NCBI RefSeq assembly: GCF_008120935.1
Contig: NZ_RDBO01000020.1
Location: forward strand, 1,271,275-1,335,274
Source: Streptomyces sp. sk2.1
Lineage (GTDB): Bacteria; Actinomycetota; Actinomycetes; Streptomycetales; Streptomycetaceae
Direction of reading: 5' to 3'
Length of the DNA stretch: 64,000 bases
The notes under the pieces: model-generated
What the model was told of the DNA's origin: nothing
The model's database searches: none
The model's input: the letters and a program-made list of their open reading frames with translations, nothing else
Program-made: the position numbers and the translations under genes
In this document: piece by piece, positions 17,042 to 26,263 of the stretch
How positions within the stretch are numbered: position 1 is the stretch's first letter
Layout of the letters: each line of letters begins with the position of its first letter

Positions 17042-18108
17042 GAGGAGATCTGCACCTTGCTGTGGTCGCCGAGCACGAGTCGGTGGGCGGACGGGGAACG
17101 GGGGGCGGGGGTCACCTCGACGTCGCGGCCGATGAGCGACGCCTCGACGCGGCGGACACCGGCGATGGAGGCGCCCCGCAGGACGATGGAGTACTCGATC
17201 TCGCTGTCCTCGATGCGGACGTCCTCCGAGACCGAGGTGAACGGGCCCACGTAGGCGCCGCTGATCACCGAACGGGCACCGATGATCGCGGGCCCGACGA
17301 TGCGGCTGCCGCTGACCTTGGCGCCCGGCTCGATCCGGACCCGGCCGATGATCTCGCTGTCCTCGTCGACCTCGGCGCCCTCCTGGAACGGCTCGACGGC
17401 CTCCAGGACGGTCCGGTTGACCTCCAGCATGTCGGTGACGTTGCCGGTGTCCTTCCAGTAGCCGCGGATCGTGGTGGACCGCACGTCGCGCTTCTGGTCG
17501 ATCAACCACTGGATGGCGTGCGTGATCTCCAGCTCGCCGCGCCAGGACGGCTCGATCGAGCGGACGGCCTCGTGGATGGCGGGGGTGAAGAGGTAAACGC
17601 CGACGAGCGCCAGATCGCTCTTGGGCTCCTTCGGCTTCTCCTCCAGGGCCACCACCCGGCCCGCGGCGTCGAGTTCCGCGACGCCGAAGGAGGTCGGATT
17701 GGGCACCTGGGTCAGCAGGATCTGCGCGTCGGGCCGGTCCGAGCGGAACTCGTCCACCAGCCCGGTGATCCCGCCGACGATGAAGTTGTCGCCGAGGTAC
17801 ATGACGAAGTCGTCGTCGCCCAGGAAGTCCCGGGCGATCAGCACCGCGTGGGCGAGGCCGAGCGGCTCCTCCTGCGGGATGTACGTGACCTCGATGCCGA
17901 GCGCGGAACCGTCGCCGACCGCCTCGCGGATCTCGGGCGCGGTGTCGCCCACGATGATGCCGACCTCGGTGATGCCCGCTTCCGCGATGGCCTCCAGGCC
18001 GTAGAACAGCACGGGCTTGTTCGCCACGGGCACCAGCTGCTTGGCCGAGGTGTGCGTGATGGGACGCAGGCGGGTGCCGGCCCCTCCGGATAGTACGAGA
18101 GCCTTCAC
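17038..18108 (-). CDS. rfbA: Glucose-1-phosphate thymidylyltransferase, long form
   Basis: RmlA-type enzyme of the long (about 356-residue) class seen in actinomycetes. It makes dTDP-glucose from dTTP and glucose-1-phosphate. The N-terminal nucleotidyltransferase has LVLSGGAGTRLRPIT and PVANKPVLFYG; the last 120 residues form a left-handed beta-helix (IGRVRIEPGAKVSGS and similar hexapeptides). The GTG at 18108 is preferred because GGGGA sits eight bases upstream; an ATG 15 bases earlier has a poor site. It is the first gene of the rfbA-rfbB-rfbD unit. Confidence 0.95.
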   Translation of the reverse strand: MKALVLSGGAGTRLRPITHTSAKQLVPVANKPVLFYGLEAIAEAGITEVGIIVGDTAPEIREAVGDGSALGIEVTYIPQEEPLGLAHAVLIARDFLGDDDFVMYLGDNFIVGGITGLVDEFRSDRPDAQILLTQVPNPTSFGVAELDAAGRVVALEEKPKEPKSDLALVGVYLFTPAIHEAVRSIEPSWRGELEITHAIQWLIDQKRDVRSTTIRGYWKDTGNVTDMLEVNRTVLEAVEPFQEGAEVDEDSEIIGRVRIEPGAKVSGSRIVGPAIIGARSVISGAYVGPFTSVSEDVRIEDSEIEYSIVLRGASIAGVRRVEASLIGRDVEVTPAPRSPSAHRLVLGDHSKVQISS

Positions 18109-18204
18109 GTGAGCAGTCCCCATAACGATCTGTCGGTCCTGTCGCGGGCGCGACGCCCGGACGATTTTACTGATGGTTCTCTGTTGCTTCTCTGCGTGTT
18201 CTCC

Positions 18205-18232
18205 GGCGGATCCGCCGGGCGGGCCCGCCCGG
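18205..18232. terminator. Double palindrome after the second glycosyltransferase
   Basis: A 12-base palindrome GGCGGATCCGCC (18205-18216) runs into a perfect 18-base palindrome CCGGGCGGGCCCGCCCGG (18215-18232). They begin about 26 bases past the minus-strand glycosyltransferase stop and probably terminate it before rfbA. Confidence 0.6.
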
Positions 18233-18257
18233 TGTCCGCACGGTGCACGAGCGGTTG

Positions 18258-19484
18258 TCATCCCGCGTGCAGCCGCTCCTTCCAGCGCCGCATGTCGCGG
18301 CGCATCCTGCGGACCACCCGGCGGGACAGCGAGGCCCGGCGGGCGGCGACCTTCGGCTGGTCGATGCGCTTGCCGTCGTGCCAGTCCGGCACCGTGACCT
18401 CGTAGTTGGAATCGGCCAGACCGGCCGACTTGTCCCGGAAGTACGGGTACGCGAGGTAGAGCGTCCGGCCGTCGCGCGAGGCGACCACGTCCGGGACCGT
18501 CTTCGCCCGGATGTAGCGCACCGTCTCGACGAGCAGGTCCGTCCTGCCCAGCGCCACACAGGCCAGGCGCAGCCGCTCCGACACCTTGATCAGCCGGGCC
18601 ACGCCGTCGTCCCAGTATGTGGCCATCAGCGGAGCCGCGAGTTCCATCTTGTGCCGGCGGACTTCCTCGGATTCCCTCAGCACGACGGGGCCGAACTGCT
18701 GGAGCATTCCGACCGTGAAGGGCCGGACCATCAGGAAATCCCGCTTCGGCCCCGCGGGTTCGAGACGATGAATGAGCGCCATCATGGCGCGCATCGCGTC
18801 GAAACGCCATTCGTAGTTGCCGCTCTTGGTGACGTGTTTCCCGTCCTCACGCCCCACCAGGTAATAGCAGACGTAATTGGAGATCACCGAGACGCCGGAC
18901 CCGCGCAGATACGCCTCCATCGTGAAGAGGGCGTCCTCACCGGTCCTGAGATTCTCGTCGAACCGCAGGGAGAGGCGTTCCAGGAGTTCGCGCCGGAAGA
19001 GCTTCTGGGCGCTCAGGGTGTAAATGACCTTGGAGTTGTGGACGTCGACGCGTTCCTTCGTGGCCCGCCACATGGACTGGGGCGCGCCCCTGTTCACGCC
19101 GACCACCTTGCCGAGCACCACATCGGTGCCGGCCCGGTCCGCCATGGCCACCATCCGCTCCAGGGCCTCGTCGCCGAAGTAGTCGTCCGCGTCCAGGAAG
19201 AAGACGTAACGGCCGCGGGCCATACCGATGCCCACATTCCGCGGACCGCTGGGTCCACCGGAATTCTTCTGCCTGACCACTCTGGTCGGGACCTTCGATC
19301 TGGCCGCGAACTCCTCCAGGTACTCCCCCGTGCCGTCGGTGGAGCCGTCGTCGACCGCGACGATTTCGATCCGGTCGGCGCCGATGGTCTGCGCCTCCAC
19401 CGATTCGAGACAGCGAATGAGGTAGGGCATTGCCTCATATGCACCGACAACAACGGTCACGTCAGGAATTTGCGTCTCGTTCAC
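18258..19484 (-). CDS. Family 2 glycosyltransferase
   Basis: A 408-residue glycosyltransferase family 2 protein. VTVVVGAYEA and DDGSTDGTGEY are the nucleotide-sugar motifs, and DADDYF (about residues 97-102) is the DxD-type site. Its N-terminal half resembles the plus-strand glycosyltransferase at 11418. The C-terminal 150 residues are unassigned and end in a basic cluster. The start is placed at the GTG at 19484 (VNETQIPDVTV) because the fold begins there, although the upstream sequence has no good ribosome binding site. It probably extends or decorates the wall polymer. Confidence 0.88.
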   Translation of the reverse strand: MNETQIPDVTVVVGAYEAMPYLIRCLESVEAQTIGADRIEIVAVDDGSTDGTGEYLEEFAARSKVPTRVVRQKNSGGPSGPRNVGIGMARGRYVFFLDADDYFGDEALERMVAMADRAGTDVVLGKVVGVNRGAPQSMWRATKERVDVHNSKVIYTLSAQKLFRRELLERLSLRFDENLRTGEDALFTMEAYLRGSGVSVISNYVCYYLVGREDGKHVTKSGNYEWRFDAMRAMMALIHRLEPAGPKRDFLMVRPFTVGMLQQFGPVVLRESEEVRRHKMELAAPLMATYWDDGVARLIKVSERLRLACVALGRTDLLVETVRYIRAKTVPDVVASRDGRTLYLAYPYFRDKSAGLADSNYEVTVPDWHDGKRIDQPKVAARRASLSRRVVRRMRRDMRRWKERLHAG

Positions 19485-19625
19485 ACAAACAGAAGACAGC
19501 CGGACCCACCCGTTGGTTGTCCCACGCCACACCGCCAAATGGTGATACTCATCACAAAGGCCCGGCACAACCCTTTGCGGGCTATGCCGGGCCTTGCTCG
19601 ATCATGTAATGCAGATGGTTGACTT

Positions 19626-21671
19626 TCAGCCACTCACCGGTTCGCCCAGGCTCTTGCTCACCCCGGCGTTCCGCGCCTGGGACCTGGCCGCCAGCGCCTT
19701 CACCGCCGTGTTGAACTGCACCATCGAGGTGGGCTCGTCCGGGCCGAGGAGGTACTGCTTCAGCTCCAGGCGGGCATCCGCCAGCGCGTCCGAGGCCGGA
19801 TCCGTCACCGCGGCGAGCAGCTCGTCCAGCTCGGCCGCCGAGTTGGAGAGGATCACCGCGGCACGCACCGCGGTGTTCTGCCGGCGGAACTCCTCCTCGC
19901 CCAGCTCGGCCGAGTCCGTGACCGCGTAGGGCTTGCCGCTCGCGATGAAGTCGGACACCACGCTGGAGATGTCCGAGACCATGGCGTCCGACTCGTTGAA
20001 GCAGTCGTACAGCCGCATCTGCGCACCGGTGATGACCCGGTGCTCCCACCAGCCCTGCGCACGCCAGGACGCCGCGTTCCACTCGTCCCTGAGCCGGGCG
20101 GTCTCGGCCTCGCGGGCCGGGTCGGCCAGCGAGTCGCGGGACAGCTCCGCCTCGTCCCGTGCGACGCGCCCGCCACCGGCCAGCTCGGCCAGCCGTGCCT
20201 CGATACGGGCCATCTCGGCCCGTGCCTCGGCCCGCTCGCTCTGCCCGGCGGCCGTCTGCTCGGCCCAGCGGGAGTCGGTGGTGCGCGCGGCGGCGGCCTG
20301 CTCGATCATCTCGGTGATGCGCTGGTGCACCGCCTTGGCCCTGGCGCTGCGGGTGCCGGTGAAGGGGTGCGGCTTGTACAGCAGCCGGACCGGCTGCTCG
20401 GCCTCCAGCAGCCGCCTGACGATGTTCACGCCGGCCAGCAGCAGTGAGGTGTTGCCGGGGTTGTCGTCCCAGCCCTCCCAGGTGGGGGCGTACAGCACGG
20501 TCGGGATCGGGTTGCGCTGCGTGCCGGACCAGGACTGGATGGTGGCCAGCTGCGGGCGGCCCACCTCCACGATGTCCTCGTCGCGCACGCCGACATCGGC
20601 CAGCGCGTAGCGGTCGCGGCCGGCCCGGCCCGCGGTCCACACCTCGTCGTAGACCTTGCTGTACGGGTTGACGCTGGCGATCTTGTCGCTGTCGCCGTGA
20701 CCGATGAAGACGTGCTTCATGGTCGGCACCCGGAGCAGGTGGATGTTCTTGCCGACGTTGGCCGCGTAGAGCGCGACCCGCACCGACGACAGGTCCAGGT
20801 TCATCAGGTGCACGCCACCGGGGACGCAGAGCACCGGCACCGAGGTCTCGGCGAGCTGCGGCAGGATGTTGCGCTCGCGCAGCAGGATCATCGGCCGGCC
20901 CTCGACCTGGGCCATGGTCTCCAGCCACATGTTGGCCTGGTAGGCCGACTCCTTGGACCCCGAGAAGTAGAGGACCACGGTCGGCTCGTACTCGCCCAGC
21001 CAGGCGTCCACCGCGCCCAGCACCTTGTCCGCGGAACCCACGAGCCGCTTCGGGCGGACGTACGGCAGGAGCAGCAGCAGGTAGCAGAGCGCCAGCACCA
21101 GCGTCAGGCCGAGGCCCGCGTAGGCGATGCCGTCCACCCCGGTCTCGACCGCGACCAGCACGCCCACCATGGAGAAGACGTCCAGGTGCAGCATCTTCTC
21201 CGCGGGCCTGTTCATCAGGCTCTGCGGCGGGGCGTCCGAGATCCGGACCGCCGAGAGGTCGATGTTGCGGGTGGCGACCGGCAGCTTACGGCGCAGCCTG
21301 ATCAGCGTGACGATGGTGCTCTGCGGTGCCTGGAGCCCGTAGAACGCCAGCAGGCAGGCGACCGTCACGTAGAAGAGCGGCTCCTCGCCGTATCCCATGC
21401 GGGAGAGCAGCAGGATGAGCAGCAGCTGGCGGACCAGGAAGCGGATCGAAAGACCGGCCCGGACCGCGGCGAGCCGGTTGATCAGATAGCTGCCGCAATG
21501 ATGCAGATACCGGTCCGCGAGATAGGTGACCGCAGCGGCCGCGGCGAAGAACCAGAGATTGGGGAGTATTGCCGCGAGCATTATGCACGGGAACCCCAGA
21601 GCCACCAGGAGCGCGGCGACCAGCTCCGAACCGCTGCCCACCCGAGCCAAGCGCATGGCTTTCGAAATCAC
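19626..21671 (-). CDS. TagF-like CDP-glycerol/ribitol phosphotransferase, membrane
   Basis: A 681-residue protein. The N-terminal 230 residues hold several membrane helices, then a Glyphos_transf (TagB/TagF/TarL) domain from about 235. Family signatures include VFIGHGDSDK, VLYAPTWEG, LYKPHPFTG and SDAMVSDISSVVSDF. TagF-type enzymes transfer polyol-phosphates from CDP-glycerol or CDP-ribitol to lipid-linked acceptors. An alanine/arginine/glutamate-rich helical insert of about 90 residues (roughly 460-550) splits the catalytic domain, which is unusual. The GTG at 21671 has GGGAG upstream. With the adjacent CDP-polyol synthase it points to teichoic-acid-like polymer synthesis. Confidence 0.85.
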   Translation of the reverse strand: MISKAMRLARVGSGSELVAALLVALGFPCIMLAAILPNLWFFAAAAAVTYLADRYLHHCGSYLINRLAAVRAGLSIRFLVRQLLLILLLSRMGYGEEPLFYVTVACLLAFYGLQAPQSTIVTLIRLRRKLPVATRNIDLSAVRISDAPPQSLMNRPAEKMLHLDVFSMVGVLVAVETGVDGIAYAGLGLTLVLALCYLLLLLPYVRPKRLVGSADKVLGAVDAWLGEYEPTVVLYFSGSKESAYQANMWLETMAQVEGRPMILLRERNILPQLAETSVPVLCVPGGVHLMNLDLSSVRVALYAANVGKNIHLLRVPTMKHVFIGHGDSDKIASVNPYSKVYDEVWTAGRAGRDRYALADVGVRDEDIVEVGRPQLATIQSWSGTQRNPIPTVLYAPTWEGWDDNPGNTSLLLAGVNIVRRLLEAEQPVRLLYKPHPFTGTRSARAKAVHQRITEMIEQAAAARTTDSRWAEQTAAGQSERAEARAEMARIEARLAELAGGGRVARDEAELSRDSLADPAREAETARLRDEWNAASWRAQGWWEHRVITGAQMRLYDCFNESDAMVSDISSVVSDFIASGKPYAVTDSAELGEEEFRRQNTAVRAAVILSNSAAELDELLAAVTDPASDALADARLELKQYLLGPDEPTSMVQFNTAVKALAARSQARNAGVSKSLGEPVSG

Positions 21672-21739
21672 GAAGTACCGCTCCCGAGGGTGCCGACTTG
21701 TTTACTTTACGAGGGGAATGTGAAGGCAGAGCTTCACGA

Positions 21740-21784
21740 ATTCGGACCCCTGCCGTCGCGTTTGGCGACTGCAGGGGTCCGAAT
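21740..21784 (-). terminator. Strong terminator after the IspD-SDR fusion gene
   Basis: A 14-base perfect stem (21740-21753 with 21771-21784) is capped by a second five-base stem GTCGC/GCGAC. It starts about 20 bases past the stop of the minus-strand gene at 21804 and separates it from the TagF-like gene. Confidence 0.8.
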
Positions 21785-21803
21785 AATCGATTGTCAAGCA
21801 GTA

Positions 21804-23303
21804 TTACACATCGGCCTGACGGTCCAGGACGGCGGCAAGGGCCTGCTCGAAACCGGACGCCTCGGAGGCACCGCGGGTCGGGTCCTGCTGGCGCACGTCG
21901 ATGACGTGACCGGTCATCTCGGAGAGCAGGACGTCGAGCGAGGTCCTGGCGACCGCCTCGGAGGAGAGCAGCGTGCCCGCGGGCTCCTCGCCGAAGGCCT
22001 TGGTGCGCATCGGGGTGGCGGTGCGCTCGGGGTTCACGCAGTTCACCCGCACCCCGTCGGCCGCCCACTCGTCCGCGAGCGCCTGGGTGAGGTTGACCAT
22101 GGCGGCCTTGGTCGACGAGTAGAGGCTGTACTCCGCGCGGCCCCGGGTGTAGCTGCTGGAGGTGTAGAGCAGCAGCTGGCCCTTGGTCTCGGCGAGGTAC
22201 TTGTACGCGGCCCGGGCGATCTGGACGGGTGCCAGGTAGTTGACGTTGAGCGCTTCCTGGATGGTCGTGTTGTCCGTCTCGGCGAGCTTGCCGATGCGGA
22301 GCACGCCCGCGGTGTTGATCACGTAGTCGACGCGGCCGGTGTCCGCGTACGCCTTGGAGAGCGCGTCGTCGATGTGCTCCGGGTTCTCCACGTGCGTGCC
22401 CGTGGTGGAACGGCCCAGGGCGTAGACGGTGGCGCCGTAGGACTCGGCGAGCGACGCGATGTCCGCGCCGATGCCGTACGAACCGCCGAAGACGACAAGG
22501 GTCTTGCCGGTGAGCAGCTCGCGGTAGGCGGCGTCGTCGGTCGGCTGCGGGACTGCCGTGGAGGCCAGCTGGAACAGCTTGTCCGCGATGAAGACGTCGA
22601 CCGGCTGGGTGACCTTCATGTTGTACTCGTCGCCCGCCACGACGTAGATCGGCACGTCGGGCAGGTACTTCAGCACGACCGAGCAGTCGTCGGTGGCCTG
22701 GAAGTTCGGGTCGCCGGCGGCGACCTCGTAGGCCCGGCGGATGGTGGAGAGCTTGAATGCCTGCGGCGTCTGGCCGCGGCGCAGCCGGGAGCGGTCGGGC
22801 ACGTCGGTGATGAACTCGCCGTCGCCGCCGTGGGTGCGGGTCACGATGATCGTGTCCGCGGACGGGATGGCGACGTCGACCGCCTCGTAGCGGCCGAGGG
22901 CGTCGACGCAGTCCTTGATGACGCGCTGCGAGAGCAGCGGGCGCACGGCGTCGTGGAAGAGGACGTTGCGGTCCTCGCCCTCGGCCAGGCCCTCGCCGAG
23001 GGCCGCGATGGCGCGCTCGGTGGTCTCGTTGCGCGTGGCGCCGCCCTCGATCACCTTGGTGACCTTGGTCAGTCCGGCCTTCGCGACGATCTTCTCCACG
23101 TCGGGCACGTAGCCCGGCGCCATCAGCACGATGACGTCGTCGATGGAGTCGGCCTGCTGGAAGATCGACAGCGTGTGCTCGATGACGGCCTTGCCTGCGA
23201 TCTTCAGCAGCTGCTTGGGGATCGACAGACCCACGCGCTGACCGGTACCGCCGGCGAGCACGACTGCTGTGGTTCGGGCTTTGGCTATGTGCTGAGCAGA
23301 CAC
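21804..23303 (-). CDS. Bifunctional IspD/TarI-type cytidylyltransferase-SDR reductase
   Basis: A 499-residue fusion. Residues 1-235 are an IspD/TarI-like cytidylyltransferase (VVLAGGTGQRVG, PKQLLKIAGK, HDAVRPL). Residues 255-480 are a short-chain dehydrogenase with a GGSYGIG cofactor loop and a YSSTK catalytic Tyr-Lys. The same order occurs in the Haemophilus Acs1/Bcs1 enzymes that reduce ribulose-5-phosphate and make CDP-ribitol. Next to a TagF homologue this predicts CDP-ribitol supply for a ribitol-phosphate wall polymer; isoprenoid synthesis (IspD) is less likely given the fusion. The GTG at 23303 has AAGGTAGG upstream. Confidence 0.85.
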   Translation of the reverse strand: MSAQHIAKARTTAVVLAGGTGQRVGLSIPKQLLKIAGKAVIEHTLSIFQQADSIDDVIVLMAPGYVPDVEKIVAKAGLTKVTKVIEGGATRNETTERAIAALGEGLAEGEDRNVLFHDAVRPLLSQRVIKDCVDALGRYEAVDVAIPSADTIIVTRTHGGDGEFITDVPDRSRLRRGQTPQAFKLSTIRRAYEVAAGDPNFQATDDCSVVLKYLPDVPIYVVAGDEYNMKVTQPVDVFIADKLFQLASTAVPQPTDDAAYRELLTGKTLVVFGGSYGIGADIASLAESYGATVYALGRSTTGTHVENPEHIDDALSKAYADTGRVDYVINTAGVLRIGKLAETDNTTIQEALNVNYLAPVQIARAAYKYLAETKGQLLLYTSSSYTRGRAEYSLYSSTKAAMVNLTQALADEWAADGVRVNCVNPERTATPMRTKAFGEEPAGTLLSSEAVARTSLDVLLSEMTGHVIDVRQQDPTRGASEASGFEQALAAVLDRQADV

Positions 23304-23615
23304 AGACGACCTACCTTGCGAGGGCTGGGAGATACAGCGATGGTTGCACTCTCCGTTACCGTCTCGCAAGGTGGACGTCGGCCACCGCATGCCGTGGCGA
23401 AACCTCGTGTTGCCTTGCGATCAGGGCAAATACCGGAACTGACGCTTCCTGACCAGGTGACCGACGCCACAGGCATGAGCGGCATGAATCACTCATGAGC
23501 GGATTCGGTTCCCTCGGTCGTGTGACATGCCGTGTGACGTGGGGAACCTCCGACGGCCGGTCGGACGGCCCCGTACGACCGGCCGGGCCCGCGCGGGCGG
23601 ACCCGGCCGACCGGA
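23304..23615. other. 312-bp region between obgE and the CDP-ribitol gene
   Basis: No ORF is supported. It must hold the promoter of the downstream minus-strand fusion gene; a weak TTGCCC with GAGGTT 17 bases later is the best I can offer. CATGAGCGG occurs twice about 21 bases apart (23473 and 23494). The obgE terminator is at its upstream end. Confidence 0.5.
23580..23609 (-). terminator. GC-rich hairpin after obgE
   Basis: CGGCCGGG (23580-23587) pairs with CCCGGCCG (23602-23609), with an inner CCCGC/GCGGG stem. It lies seven bases past the obgE stop. Confidence 0.55.
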
Positions 23616-25052
23616 TCAGAACGGGTTGAATTCGTCGAACTCGCGCTGCGCCTCGTCGCGTTCCGCCTCGCGGTCGCGGCGGCGCTGCGCCGCCGGGCGC
23701 GGCGCCTCGAGCCGGTGGTCCTCGCCCCGGCGGCCGAGCATCTCCGCGCCCGCGGCCATGGTCGGCTCCCAGTCGAAGACGACGGCGTTGTCCTCGGCGC
23801 CGATGGCCACGCCGTCGCCCGCCCGGGCACCGGCCTTCATCAACGCGTCCTCGACGCCGAGGCGGTTGAGCCGGTCCGCGAGGTAGCCGACGGCCTCGTC
23901 GTTGTTGAAGTCGGTCTGGCGCACCCAGCGCTCCGGCTTCTCGCCGCGCACCCGGTAGAGGTCGTCCCCCTCCCTGGTGACGGTGAAGCCCGCGTCGTCG
24001 ACGGCCTTCGGACGGATGACGATGCGGGTCGCCACCTCCACGGGCTTGGCCGCGCGCGTCTCGGCGATGATGCCCGCGAGCGCGTAGGAGAGCTCCTTCA
24101 GACCGGTGCGGGCCACGGCGGACACCTCGAAGACGCGGTAGCCGCGCTCCTCCAGGTCCGGGCGGATCATGTCGGCGAGGTCCTGGCCGTCCGGGATGTC
24201 GATCTTGTTGAGGACGACGATGCGGGGCCGGTCCTCCAGGCCGCCGTACTGCTTCAGCTCCTCCTCGATCGTGTCGAGGTCGGAGACCGGGTCGCGGTCC
24301 GACTCCAGCGTCGCCGTGTCCAGTACGTGCACGAGCACCGAGCAGCGCTCCACGTGCCGCAGGAACTCCAGGCCGAGGCCGCGTCCCTGGCTGGCGCCGG
24401 GGATCAGGCCCGGCACGTCGGCGACGGTGTACACGGTGCTGCCCGCGGTGACCACGCCGAGGTTGGGGACGAGGGTGGTGAAGGGGTAGTCGGCGATCTT
24501 CGGCTTGGCCGCGGACAGGACGGAGATCAGCGAGGACTTGCCCGCGCTCGGGTAGCCGACCAGCGCGACGTCGGCGACGGTCTTGAGCTCCAGGACGATG
24601 TCCCGGGCCTCGCCGGGCTCGCCGAGCAGCGCGAAGCCGGGGGCCTTGCGCCGGGCGGAGGCCAGTGCGGCGTTGCCGAGGCCGCCGCGACCGCCCTGGC
24701 CGGCGACGAACGTGGTGCCCTGGCCGATCAGGTCGGCGAGCACCTCGCCGTCGCGGTCGAGCACGACCGTGCCGTCGGGCACCGGCAGGACCAGGTCCTG
24801 GCCGTCCTTGCCGGAGCGGTTGTCACCGGCGCCGGGCTGGCCGTTGGTGGCCTTGCGGTGGGGGTGGTGGTGGTAGTCGAGGAGCGTGGTGACGGACTGG
24901 TCGACGACCAGGGTCACATCGCCGCCGCGGCCGCCGTTGCCGCCGTCCGGACCGCCGAGCGGTTTGAACTTCTCACGGTGTACGGAGGCGCAGCCGTGGC
25001 CTCCGTTACCCGCGGCGACGTGCAGCTCGACGCGGTCCACGAAGGTGGTCAT
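23616..25052 (-). CDS. obgE: Obg family GTPase
   Basis: Obg/CgtA, 478 residues, a ribosome-associated GTPase needed for 50S assembly and, in Streptomyces, linked to aerial development. The N-terminal glycine-rich Obg fold ([27 protein letters not shown]) is followed by a GTPase domain with GYPSAGKSS (P loop), DVPGLIPGA (G3) and NKID (G4), and a C-terminal OCT domain. The last 50 residues are charged. The ATG at 25052 is standard. It follows rpmA on the same strand, but a strong hairpin lies between them. Confidence 0.97.
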   Translation of the reverse strand: MTTFVDRVELHVAAGNGGHGCASVHREKFKPLGGPDGGNGGRGGDVTLVVDQSVTTLLDYHHHPHRKATNGQPGAGDNRSGKDGQDLVLPVPDGTVVLDRDGEVLADLIGQGTTFVAGQGGRGGLGNAALASARRKAPGFALLGEPGEARDIVLELKTVADVALVGYPSAGKSSLISVLSAAKPKIADYPFTTLVPNLGVVTAGSTVYTVADVPGLIPGASQGRGLGLEFLRHVERCSVLVHVLDTATLESDRDPVSDLDTIEEELKQYGGLEDRPRIVVLNKIDIPDGQDLADMIRPDLEERGYRVFEVSAVARTGLKELSYALAGIIAETRAAKPVEVATRIVIRPKAVDDAGFTVTREGDDLYRVRGEKPERWVRQTDFNNDEAVGYLADRLNRLGVEDALMKAGARAGDGVAIGAEDNAVVFDWEPTMAAGAEMLGRRGEDHRLEAPRPAAQRRRDREAERDEAQREFDEFNPF

Positions 25053-25158
25053 GGTGGGAACCTCCAGTTACATGCATGCAGAAATGTCTCACTCGTGCCG
25101 CCCGCCAGTCCGTGCCGTACCGCTGGGGGAAGCCGTTTCTCATGGGAGAAACGCGCGA

Positions 25159-25199
25159 GAGGCGGACCCGCTTCCCGTACGGGAAGTGAGGTCCGCCTC
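25159..25199 (-). terminator. Terminator between rpmA and obgE
   Basis: Ten-base arms (25159-25168 and 25190-25199) enclose a perfect 16-base palindrome CTTCCCGTACGGGAAG. It begins 30 bases past the rpmA stop, so obgE probably has its own promoter in 25053-25158. Confidence 0.75.
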
Positions 25200-25228
25200 C
25201 GCAGAAACCGCTCGACGAGCGCCGGAAA

Positions 25229-25486
25229 TCAGCCGGCGATCGGAACGATGTTCACGACCTTGCGGCCACGGTGCGTGCCGAACTCGACCGCACCGGCGGC
25301 GAGCGCGAACAGCGTGTCGTCGCCGCCACGGCCGACGCCCGTGCCCGGGTGGAAGTGGGTGCCGCGCTGGCGGACCAGGATCTCACCGGCGTTGACGGCC
25401 TGACCGCCGAAGCGCTTCACGCCGAGCCGCTGAGCGTTGGAATCGCGCCCGTTCCGGGTGGACGATGCGCCCTTCTTGTGTGCCAT
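25229..25486 (-). CDS. rpmA: 50S ribosomal protein L27
   Basis: L27, 85 residues, at the peptidyl-transferase centre. It begins [16 protein letters not shown] and continues [10 protein letters not shown] and GTHFHPG, all standard. No Firmicutes-style N-terminal cleavage extension is present. It starts 14 bases after the rplU stop in the same operon. Confidence 0.98.
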   Translation of the reverse strand: MAHKKGASSTRNGRDSNAQRLGVKRFGGQAVNAGEILVRQRGTHFHPGTGVGRGGDDTLFALAAGAVEFGTHRGRKVVNIVPIAG

Positions 25487-25500
25487 GTCTCCTCAGTCCC

Positions 25501-25821
25501 TTACTTCGCAGCCGCGGGGATACCGGTGACCTTGATCGCCGTGTACTGCTGACGGTGACCCTGGCGACGGCGGTAGCCGGTCTTGTTCTTGTAGCGAAGG
25601 ATGTCGATCTTCGCGCCCTTGTGGTGGTCCACGACCTCGGCCTGGACCTTGATGCCGGCCAGAACCCACGGGTCGCTGGTCACGGCGTCGCCGTCGACCA
25701 CGAGCAGGGTCGAGAGCTCGACCGTGTCGCCAACCTTGGCAGTGGAAATCTTGTCAACCTCAACGATGTCACCGACAGCAACCTTGTGCTGACGGCCACC
25801 GCTGCGCACGATGGCGTACAC
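25501..25821 (-). CDS. rplU: 50S ribosomal protein L21
   Basis: L21, 106 residues, binds 23S rRNA. It shows [11 protein letters not shown] and the C-terminal signature [15 protein letters not shown]. The GTG at 25821 has a purine-rich GAGAGAGAG upstream. The putative promoter at 25984-26012 would give a leader of about 156 bases, long enough for autogenous control. rpmA follows. Confidence 0.98.
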   Translation of the reverse strand: MYAIVRSGGRQHKVAVGDIVEVDKISTAKVGDTVELSTLLVVDGDAVTSDPWVLAGIKVQAEVVDHHKGAKIDILRYKNKTGYRRRQGHRQQYTAIKVTGIPAAAK

Positions 25822-26263
25822 GCGGATCTCTCTCTCGCTCGGAACGGAGCCCCTGATGCCAGCCGCCCGCGCAGGCCGGGGCCCGCGACGATCCGGAAGG
25901 ATGAGCGGCCTCTCCAGGCGGACGAATCCACCGGAAGGAATGTGCTCAGGGGAAGGCGCGCATGGGAAACACGCCGATGGACAAGGTTACGGGGCCGCCC
26001 CCGGGCGGTCAAACCGGGCCCCCGTGAGCCGATCCGCGGCGGACGACGGACCGGACACGGGGCCCCCGCACCCGCGGCGGACGCACCCCGTCGAGCACCC
26101 GGAAAACATTTCCACATTCCACGGATCGAATTCCCCGTCCCGTGGCACCATGACGTGATCAAAATGGCCTCGACCACCGCTTCCGCACAGCGTCGGAGAA
26201 GCCGGTCGGGGAATCACCGGATTGCCAAGAAATCGAGGTCGGCTCATTTCTGCTTTCAGAACG
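25822..26263. other. 442-bp region upstream of rplU
   Basis: No gene is supported. It holds the rplU promoter and leader on the minus strand and, at the other end, the start region of the divergent secreted protein gene, which is noticeably more A+T rich (26100-26263). I see no recognisable riboswitch. Confidence 0.55.
25984..26012 (-). promoter_or_regulatory. Promoter of rplU-rpmA
   Basis: On the minus strand, TTGACC (26012-26007) and TAACCT (25989-25984) are 17 bases apart, a strong match to the HrdB-type consensus. Start of transcription is expected near 25977. Confidence 0.7.

Noticed and set aside
20697..23498. A 933-codon plus-strand frame
   Set aside because: It mirrors the TagF-like and IspD-SDR genes and has no protein-like motifs of its own.
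25811..26158. Plus-strand ORF of 115 codons ahead of the secreted protein
   Set aside because: It overlaps the rplU promoter and leader, is Arg/Pro-rich and has no ribosome binding site.
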